From positions 3,702 to 67,701 of the forward strand of contig UQKK01000018.1 in the NCBI GenBank assembly GCA_900541505.1: a stretch of 64,000 bases of DNA. The letters run 5' to 3'. Position numbers and translations under genes: made by a program. Shown piece after piece: positions 58,526 through 64,000 of the stretch (the first letter of the stretch is position 1; each line of letters starts with the position of its first letter). A model generated the notes under the pieces. The model saw only the letters and a program-made list of their open reading frames with translations. It ran no database searches and was not told the DNA's origin. This DNA is from an uncultured Ruminococcus sp. (GTDB taxonomy: Bacteria > Bacillota > Clostridia > Lachnospirales > Lachnospiraceae).

Positions 58526-58664
58526 TTAAACTAACCTACTTTCTTTTTTCTCTCATTTACAAGGTAGTTCGATTCACCAGGCTCGGCAAAGCCTCGCCAG
58601 ATTCATCGGACAAATTTCGCACGAACCTCAAGCTGCGCTTATCAGCTTGCTTGCGCTAAGTGCT

Positions 58665-59033
58665 CTATTTTTTCTTGTTTGCTACTGTTCTCTTAGGACC
58701 TTTACATGTTCTCGCGTTTGTCTTTGTTTTCTGTCCACGCACCGGAAGTCCTTTTCTATGACGGATTCCACGATAGCAGCCAATTTCTTTGAGTCTCTTG
58801 ATGTTGAGCTGGATATCTCTTCTCAAATCACCTTCTACAACCTGAGTCTCATCGATTACTGCGCTAATCTTCTTTACTTCCTCACTGGTTAAATCTCTTA
58901 CACGAGTATCAGGATTTACTCCTGCCTCTGCTAAGATACGGTTTGAACTTGTTCTCCCAATTCCATAGATATAAGTCAGACCGATTTCTACACGTTTGTC
59001 TCTTGGTAAGTCTACACCTGCGATACGAGCCAT
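58665..59033 (-). CDS. rpsM: 30S ribosomal protein S13
   Basis: A 122-residue S13 starting MARIAGVDLP behind GTGGAGG. GTGRT-like YGIGRTSSNRIL and C-terminal RGQKTKTNARTCKGPKRT are typical; it contacts the small-subunit head and the P-site tRNA. The reading frame stays open for another 73 codons upstream, a basic stretch that does not resemble any ribosomal protein and is not expected to be translated. Confidence 0.97.
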   Translation of the reverse strand: MARIAGVDLPRDKRVEIGLTYIYGIGRTSSNRILAEAGVNPDTRVRDLTSEEVKKISAVIDETQVVEGDLRRDIQLNIKRLKEIGCYRGIRHRKGLPVRGQKTKTNARTCKGPKRTVANKKK

Positions 59034-59643
59034 GTGTCTTTCCTCCACTTTCTTTTTTCTGGTTTTGCCATGCGTGCGCCGCCGCGCTCTGCACGTTTTC
59101 GCGCCTTCCGCCATGCTAGCTCGATTCCGTCGCTTGCGCTCCTTCATCTCGCTGTGGCGTGCGCCACATACAATTCTGCCTGAAACGTCCCTGGCAAGTA
59201 AACTTGCCGATACGTTTCCGTCAGCCTTGTGCATGGCTTTACGTTGTTTCATATTGTCCCTAATTGAGGCTGCGGACGTGGGTTGATGTGTTTACGTCCT
59301 ACCGGGTACTTATCTTCGCCGATATCCCAGCCCAGGCATGTGTTTCACATGCCCTTTCCCGGCACGGATTCTCATCCGCCAATGCAAATGCCGAGTATTA
59401 TAAGCAATATACACCTGCACTCTGTGAGCTTTTGAAAGCTTTTACTGAAAGGGATTCAGTGAGTGCAGCAGACTACACGCTCTGCGGGTACCTTGCGCAG
59501 CTACGGTGTATCCTTACTGTATATTAAACAGCCCTACACACCTCCTGGTGTGTCGCGCTGTCAGCCGCCTAATTCATTGCACAATCTACGTCTTTCATTG
59601 AACTGCGCCTATGCTATACAAAGACGCATCAAATACCGGGTGA
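59034..59643 (-). other. 610-nt non-coding gap between rpmJ and rpsM with many hairpins
   Basis: No convincing gene in either direction. Stems seen: GGCATGTG-TTT-CACATGCC (59335-59353), ACACACC-TCCT-GGTGTGT (59536-59553) and ACTGAA-AGGGA-TTCAGT near 59450. A TATAAT on the minus strand lies at 59397-59402 with no good -35. In other Firmicutes these two genes are about 20-60 nt apart. A leader RNA for the alpha operon (S4 control) or an inserted repeat are the two readings. Confidence 0.55.
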
Positions 59644-59757
59644 TTAACCCTGACGCTGTTTGTGCTTCGGATTCTCACAGATTACTCTGATGCTTCCTTT
59701 TCTTTTAATGATTTTGCATTTTTCACAAATTGGTTTTACTGATGACCTAACCTTCAT
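59644..59757 (-). CDS. rpmJ: 50S ribosomal protein L36
   Basis: A 37-residue protein, MKVRSSVKPICEKCKIIKRK to the end NPKHKQRQG, with the zinc ligands Cys11, Cys14, Cys27 and His32. Too short for ordinary gene tracks but unmistakable. It starts behind AAGGAGGA, downstream of its own promoter at 59837-59866. Confidence 0.97.
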   Translation of the reverse strand: MKVRSSVKPICEKCKIIKRKGSIRVICENPKHKQRQG

Positions 59758-59836
59758 GTTAAATCCTCCTTCCCTACTTTGCTCTGCCTATGTTTCCGCC
59801 GCTTTTGGACACACCACCCCAAAAACAGCCACTACA

Positions 59837-59866
59837 TAGTATAACACCTAATCTGCAATAAAGTCA
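59837..59866 (-). promoter_or_regulatory. Internal promoter before rpmJ
   Basis: Minus strand TTGACT (59861-59866), 18-bp spacer, TATACT (59837-59842). It would drive rpmJ and possibly the alpha operon. Confidence 0.65.
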
Positions 59867-59909
59867 ACAGCTAAATTGCAGTCAAATGTTCAAATATGTC
59901 CAAATGTAT

Positions 59910-59947
59910 CAGTTCAGCCCGCGTCATTCATAAAACGGAACTGCTGC
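59910..59947. repeat. Partial copy of the 162-bp element end
   Basis: Reads CAGTTCAGCCCGCG, then CATTC and TAAAAC, matching the complement of the right end of 35661-35822 with about five differences. It follows the infA stop directly. Confidence 0.5.
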
Positions 59948-59957
59948 TTCAAATTTT

Positions 59958-60176
59958 TTATTTATCTCTCCAGACGATACGCCCTTTGCTCAAGTCATAT
60001 GGAGACATTTCCAACGTCACTTTGTCTCCCGGTAAAATTTTGATGAAATTCATGCGTAATTTTCCACTGATGTGCGCCAGCACGATATGTCCGTTTTCCA
60101 ATTCTACCTTAAACATCGCGTTTGGCAGTTTTTCAACTACAACTCCTTCAATTTCAATTACGTCAGCCTTTGACAT
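59958..60176 (-). CDS. infA: Translation initiation factor IF-1
   Basis: A 72-residue S1-fold protein (MSKADVIEIEG, NGHIVLAHISGKLRMNFIKI) that blocks the A site in initiation. ATG at 60176 with GCAGGAGGA upstream. Order KOW-infA-rpmJ follows the ribosomal series. Confidence 0.98.
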   Translation of the reverse strand: MSKADVIEIEGVVVEKLPNAMFKVELENGHIVLAHISGKLRMNFIKILPGDKVTLEMSPYDLSKGRIVWRDK

Positions 60177-60219
60177 ACTTAATCCTCCTGCATTTACGGC
60201 ACTTCTACATTCCCACATC

Positions 60220-60456
60220 TCATCGGGAATATTTCAATACTATATTTCTTACTGCTTCGTCATCCGCCGGATTCCCGATGTGTTCCTTCAGAATTACCTG
60301 CAGATGTTTTCTGTTCTTTCTTTTCGGTTTCCCGGACGGATGTTTCAATCCGTCCGAGACATATACATATTCATCATTGACACGAATGATAGCATATATA
60401 CAATTTTTGTCATGTCCAGCCTTGGACTTCACAATCATTCCCGGTTCAAACAGCAT
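60220..60456 (-). CDS. KOW-domain RNA-binding protein, L14e-like
   Basis: A 78-residue protein with an N-terminal KOW fold (FEPGMIVKSKAGHDKNCIYAI and VYVSDG) and a Lys/Arg-rich middle (KPKRKNRKHLQ), related to the archaeal/eukaryotic L14e group and found between adk/map and infA in clostridia. It starts three nt after the adk stop. Probably ribosome-linked; the exact role is unknown. Confidence 0.85.
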   Translation of the reverse strand: MLFEPGMIVKSKAGHDKNCIYAIIRVNDEYVYVSDGLKHPSGKPKRKNRKHLQVILKEHIGNPADDEAVRNIVLKYSR

Positions 60457-60459
60457 ATG

Positions 60460-61104
60460 CTATTCTCCCAGAATCTTTACGATTGCGTCAAACACAACAT
60501 CAATATCCACAGTCCCGTCTACTTCCTTCAGGATTCCAGCCTGTGTATAATAGTCAATCAGCGGCTGTGTCTGCTCGTGATATACACGCAGACGCTTCTC
60601 GACGGTCTCCGGTTTGTCATCATCTCTGAGAATCAGCTCCCCGCCGCACTTATCGCAGATGCCTTCTTTTGCCGGCGCTGCATATACCATATGGTAAGTA
60701 GCTCCACAGCCCACGCATGCCCTGCGTCCGGACATACGGTTTATGATATTCTCATCCGGAACTTCCACGTCAATGGCATAGTCCATTTTCTGTCCCATCT
60801 CCGCAAGAGCCTTATCCAATGCTTCCGCCTGTGGAATCGTTCTCGGGAATCCATCAAGTACATAACCATTTTCACAGTCATCCTGATTTACTCTGTCCAC
60901 AACCAAATCTACAACCAGTTCATCCGGCACCAACAGTCCCTGGTCCATGTACGTCTTTGCCTTTTTCCCAAGTTCCGTGCCATTTTTAATATTCGCGCGG
61001 AAAATATCACCTGTGGAAATGTGCGGAATGTTATATTTTTCCGCTATTTTTTTTGCCTGTGTTCCTTTTCCGGCTCCCGGAGCCCCCAACATAATAATCT
61101 TCAT
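60460..61104 (-). CDS. adk: Adenylate kinase, zinc type
   Basis: A 214-residue kinase that balances ATP, ADP and AMP. P-loop GAPGAGKGT, AMP site STGDIFR and DGFPRT are intact; the LID domain has the four Cys zinc site C-x2-C...C-x2-C (CVGCG, CDKCG) of Gram-positive enzymes. In the usual place after secY. Confidence 0.98.
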   Translation of the reverse strand: MKIIMLGAPGAGKGTQAKKIAEKYNIPHISTGDIFRANIKNGTELGKKAKTYMDQGLLVPDELVVDLVVDRVNQDDCENGYVLDGFPRTIPQAEALDKALAEMGQKMDYAIDVEVPDENIINRMSGRRACVGCGATYHMVYAAPAKEGICDKCGGELILRDDDKPETVEKRLRVYHEQTQPLIDYYTQAGILKEVDGTVDIDVVFDAIVKILGE

Positions 61105-61194
61105 ACGGTTATACCTCCGTTAATGCACAATAACGAGTGTGCCCCTGAAGTCCGTTTACAGTCCTTTAGGGTCACGCTCGCTAATGTAATCTAA

Positions 61195-62547
61195 TTAATA
61201 TCCAAGGAAACTGTTCTTCATATTACTTCCCTTGTTATTCAAAAATCCTGTATAGTTGCGTACGAGCATCTGTGATTCAATCTGTTTCAATGTCTCTAAT
61301 ACGACTCCCACGATAATGATAAGGGATGTTCCTCCAAAGGAAACATTTGCCCCAAACACACCATTGAAGAAATACGGTATCACCTGAACAATGACAAGTC
61401 CACATGCTCCAATAAAGATAATGTAATTGAGTATCTTCTGCAGGTATTCCACTGTAGGCTTTCCTGGACGGATACCCGGTATGAACCCACCGCTCTTCTT
61501 CATATTGTTCGCAATCTCCAATGGATTGAATGTGATTGACGTATAAAAATATGCGAAGAAAATAGTGAGCAAAATATAGATGATTAGCCCGATGGAATAA
61601 ATCGGATTTTCCGGGTCACACCAGTTGTTGGAGTTCATGCCCGCTAAAATCTGACTTCCAATCCCTGTTCCATTTCCTTTTCCAAGGAACTGTGCAATCA
61701 CGATTGGCGTCTGCATGAGTGAAGACGCGAAGATGACCGGGATAACACCTGCCGTATTTACACGCAGAGGGATATGGGTGGACTGACCGCCATAAGTTCT
61801 TCTTCCCTGTACTTTCTGGGAATACTGTACTGCAATCCTTCTTTCGCCGCTCTGCAGCAATACTACAAAAACTACGACAACGAGCAGGATTGCCAATATG
61901 ATAAGTGCAGCGAGACCGCCCTTTGCCAGTGTTTTTCCATCTACAAACTGCTTATATAACGTAACGAAATCATCCGGCACACGGGACAGGATATTAATCA
62001 GGAGGACAATGGAGATTCCATTTCCCACTCCTTTTTCAGTTATCCTTTCGCCAATCCACATCAGGAATGCACTTCCGGCTGTCAATGTGCAGACAACGAT
62101 TGCCACACTAACAAAATTATACTCTACCAGGAGTCCTTGGCGTCCAAATCCTACTGCCATCGCTGTTGACTCAATAAGCGCCAACGCCACCGTCACATAG
62201 CGGGTGATTGCCGCAATTTTCTTCCTGCCATCAGCGCCGTCTTTCTGCATCTCCTCCAGTTTCGGAATGGCGATGGTCAGAAGCTGCATGATAATGGAAG
62301 AAGTAATGTACGGTGTGATGCTCAGAGCGAATACAGACATCTGAGTAAAGGAACCGCCGGTAAATGCATCAAAGAAATTGAATGCATCACCGGACTGGCT
62401 CGCAAATATTCGCTGGAGAACAGTCGGATCTACGCCTGGAGTAGGCAGTTCAGAGCCAAGTCTTACGACGACTAACATCATAAATGTGTAGAAAATTCTC
62501 TTTCTGATATCTTCTATCTGAAATGCCTTTCGTACAGTCTGTAGCAT
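61195..62547 (-). CDS. secY: SecY preprotein translocase channel subunit
   Basis: A 450-residue protein with ten TM helices forming the protein-export channel. GVDPTVL, the plug region and the late GIRPGKPTVEYL are typical. Its ATG overlaps the rplO stop by one base (TAATG), so translation is coupled. Confidence 0.98.
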   Translation of the reverse strand: MLQTVRKAFQIEDIRKRIFYTFMMLVVVRLGSELPTPGVDPTVLQRIFASQSGDAFNFFDAFTGGSFTQMSVFALSITPYITSSIIMQLLTIAIPKLEEMQKDGADGRKKIAAITRYVTVALALIESTAMAVGFGRQGLLVEYNFVSVAIVVCTLTAGSAFLMWIGERITEKGVGNGISIVLLINILSRVPDDFVTLYKQFVDGKTLAKGGLAALIILAILLVVVVFVVLLQSGERRIAVQYSQKVQGRRTYGGQSTHIPLRVNTAGVIPVIFASSLMQTPIVIAQFLGKGNGTGIGSQILAGMNSNNWCDPENPIYSIGLIIYILLTIFFAYFYTSITFNPLEIANNMKKSGGFIPGIRPGKPTVEYLQKILNYIIFIGACGLVIVQVIPYFFNGVFGANVSFGGTSLIIIVGVVLETLKQIESQMLVRNYTGFLNNKGSNMKNSFLGY

Positions 62548-62987
62548 TAGATCACCTCTGCTTTTCCACCAAGTGCCTCAATCTTTTCAGCTGCCTTTGC
62601 ACTGAATGCATTAGCCTGAACAGTAAGTTTCTTAGTTAACTCTCCATTTCCAAGAATTTTAACACCATCTTTTGGGTTTTTCACAATGCCGCTCTCAATC
62701 AGTGTCTCAACAGAAACTGTTGCGCCATCTTCAAATGCTTCAAGAGCACTTAAGTTGATACCAACGATTGTTTTAGAATTTCTGCAAGTAAATCCTCTCT
62801 TTGGTATTCTTCTGTATAAAGGCATCTGACCACCTTCAAAGCCCGGTCTCGGAGCTCCTGAACGAGCTTTCTGACCTTTGTGGCCCTTGCCGGCTGTCTT
62901 ACCATTGCCTGAACCGTGTCCGCGTCCTCTTCTGAAGTTATCATTCTGTTTGGAACCGTCTGCCGGTCTTAAGTTTGATAAGTCCAT
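62547..62987 (-). CDS. rplO: 50S ribosomal protein L15
   Basis: A 146-residue L15 (MDLSNLRPADGSKQN, GRGHGSGNGKTAGKGHKGQK). Binds 23S rRNA late in assembly. 25 nt after rpmD. Confidence 0.98.
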   Translation of the reverse strand: MDLSNLRPADGSKQNDNFRRGRGHGSGNGKTAGKGHKGQKARSGAPRPGFEGGQMPLYRRIPKRGFTCRNSKTIVGINLSALEAFEDGATVSVETLIESGIVKNPKDGVKILGNGELTKKLTVQANAFSAKAAEKIEALGGKAEVI

Positions 62988-63012
62988 GACGTTACCTCCT
63001 TATCGATTTTAT

Positions 63013-63192
63013 TTACGCTTCTTCTACTTTCACTAAATGTCTAACCTGCTGTACCATTCCTCTGGTAGCTGCATTGTCCGGTAATTCAACTGTCTTGTTA
63101 AGCTTATTTAAGCCCAATGCTTCAACAGTCTTTTTATGCTTAGGTACAGCACCGATTGTAGACTTTACTAATGTCACTTTCAAATTTGCCAT
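63013..63192 (-). CDS. rpmD: 50S ribosomal protein L30
   Basis: A 59-residue L30 (MANLKVTLVKSTIGAVPKHK, LGLNKLNKTVELPDN). The start at 63192 has a good AGGAGG. Too short for the usual track but clear by sequence and position between rpsE and rplO. Confidence 0.97.
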   Translation of the reverse strand: MANLKVTLVKSTIGAVPKHKKTVEALGLNKLNKTVELPDNAATRGMVQQVRHLVKVEEA

Positions 63193-63244
63193 TTTGTTTA
63201 CCTCCTATGCGATAAAGCCTGTTCCTTAACGGATGAAGCCCGGC

Positions 63245-63754
63245 TTAGCCTACGACCTCTTCTACTGATTTACCACGCAGTCTCGCTACTTCCTCAGGAG
63301 TCTTCATACCTTTAAGACCTTCGATAGTCGCAAGTACTACATTCTGCTTATTGTTAGAACCTAATGATTTTGTACGGATGTTCTTGATTCCCGCCATCTC
63401 GATAACGGCACGTGCCGGACCTCCGGCGATTACACCGGTACCATCCGGAGCAGTCTTCAGAAGTACGGAAGCACTTCCGAATTTTCCAATCACATCATGA
63501 GTCACACTCTCGTTCTCGTCAAGTGCAACTGTAATCATTTTCTTCATTGCGTCTTCTTTTCCTTTGCGAATCGCTTCCGGAATTTCAGTAGCTTTTCCCA
63601 AACCTGCACCAACATGGCCGTTTCCGTCGCCAACTACCACTAAAGCTGTAAATCTGAAGTTACGACCACCTTTAACAACCTTGGTAACACGTTTGATTGA
63701 TACCACTTTTTCTGTTAATTCTAATTGATTAGCATCAATACGTTCCTGTTTCAT
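63245..63754 (-). CDS. rpsE: 30S ribosomal protein S5
   Basis: A 169-residue S5: VVKGGRNFRFTALVVVGDGNGHVG in the N-terminal double-stranded-RNA-like domain and the KNIRTKSLGSNNKQN block. Contributes to decoding accuracy and is the site of spectinomycin-resistance changes in other bacteria. Confidence 0.98.
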   Translation of the reverse strand: MKQERIDANQLELTEKVVSIKRVTKVVKGGRNFRFTALVVVGDGNGHVGAGLGKATEIPEAIRKGKEDAMKKMITVALDENESVTHDVIGKFGSASVLLKTAPDGTGVIAGGPARAVIEMAGIKNIRTKSLGSNNKQNVVLATIEGLKGMKTPEEVARLRGKSVEEVVG

Positions 63755-63770
63755 CTGTGTTCTCCCTTCC

Positions 63771-64000
63771 CTAGAAATTCAGCCCAGCTTCTCTAGCTGC
63801 GTCTGCCAGTGCTTTGATTTTACCCTGATATATAAAGCCGCCTCTGTCAAAGACAACCTCTGTGATTCCTTTTTCTTTTGCCTTCTCAGCAATCACTTTT
63901 CCAAGGTATGCTGCTGCATCGACATTGTTGGTCTTTTCTAATTCCGCTTTCACGTCTTTCTGAAGAGTGGAAGCTGCAACCAGAGTGTTTCCAACTGTAT
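63771..64000 (-). CDS. rplR: 50S ribosomal protein L18, 5' end off window
   Basis: 76 codons of L18 are visible, ending DRGGFIYQGKIKALADAAREAGLNF, the typical C-terminus. A GTG at 63953 is only an internal codon; the frame continues to the right edge (TVGNTLVAASTLQKDVK). Binds 5S rRNA. Confidence 0.96.
   Translation of the reverse strand, partial: TVGNTLVAASTLQKDVKAELEKTNNVDAAAYLGKVIAEKAKEKGITEVVFDRGGFIYQGKIKALADAAREAGLNF

Noticed and set aside
58665..59252. S13 with a 73-residue N-terminal extension
   Set aside because: A strong ribosome site directly precedes MARIAGVDLP, the normal S13 start; the upstream part has no similarity to ribosomal proteins.

Overview
The window is about 50% GC, low-repeat DNA with the gene content and codon style of an anaerobic, fermentative Firmicute of the Lachnospiraceae (Clostridium cluster XIVa) type. 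The signs are a clostridial-type glutamate dehydrogenase, a pyrophosphate-type phosphofructokinase, an AdhE with a Rex-like operator, a Zn-type adenylate kinase, an L17 with a lineage-style insertion and an L14e-like KOW protein in the spc/alpha ribosomal operon. This is inference from gene content. No rRNA, CRISPR array, prophage or full insertion sequence is visible.

Layout. (1) 1-8.1 kb: a leftward operon (nitrilase-family amidase, NCS1 permease, two tandem M29/NicX-like metalloenzymes, a split OPT transporter, PepD-type dipeptidase) with a divergent LysR regulator; it looks like an uptake-and-hydrolysis pathway for an unidentified N-containing compound. (2) 8.1-13.6 kb: a stand-alone PPDK/PEP-synthase ATP-binding protein behind a LysR gene, divergent from an aspartate aminotransferase-glutamate dehydrogenase operon. 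(3) 13.9-33 kb: the most unusual region, about 19 kb of leftward genes built from a few modules: N-terminal zinc ribbon plus one TM helix plus a variable outer domain (NTF2-like tails in three paralogues, a C-type-lectin-like domain, TPR-WG repeats), a membrane Ser/Thr kinase, an FHA protein, a degenerate-FHA membrane protein, a membrane pseudokinase, a subtilisin/zinc-ribbon/vWA giant, a membrane NagZ and an Ig-like surface protein. I read it as a phospho-signalling envelope system of unknown purpose. (4) 33-40.8 kb: UDP-galactopyranose mutase, PPi-phosphofructokinase, tRNA-Arg, TrpS, and a lipid operon (TetR, DAG-kinase-like, GDPD, PAP2). (5) 40.9-48.5 kb: an SfsA-MutY fusion, an amino-acid ABC transporter whose substrate-binding protein is circularly permuted, UppP with a HAD phosphatase, and a SleB-like cell-wall hydrolase. 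(6) 48.6-55.6 kb: an APH-fold kinase, AdhE, an acetyltransferase-Fe-ADH-small protein operon and a divergent LysR. (7) 55.7-64 kb: the 3' part of the ribosomal protein superoperon, rplR to rplQ, without map and with a 610-bp structured gap between rpmJ and rpsM.

Small repeats are scattered among the genes: a 165-bp MITE-like element and its 58-bp relative (one of which supplies the stop codon of the ABC ATPase gene), a 162-bp hairpin-rich element with 13-bp inverted ends and a partial second copy, and a 36-bp tandem repeat at the end of the DAG-kinase gene. Several promoters, terminators and candidate operators could be read directly.

Start codons given below are the ones best supported by Shine-Dalgarno spacing and family alignment; where the longest open frame began further upstream this is stated. 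Functional claims rest on remembered family motifs, not on database searches.
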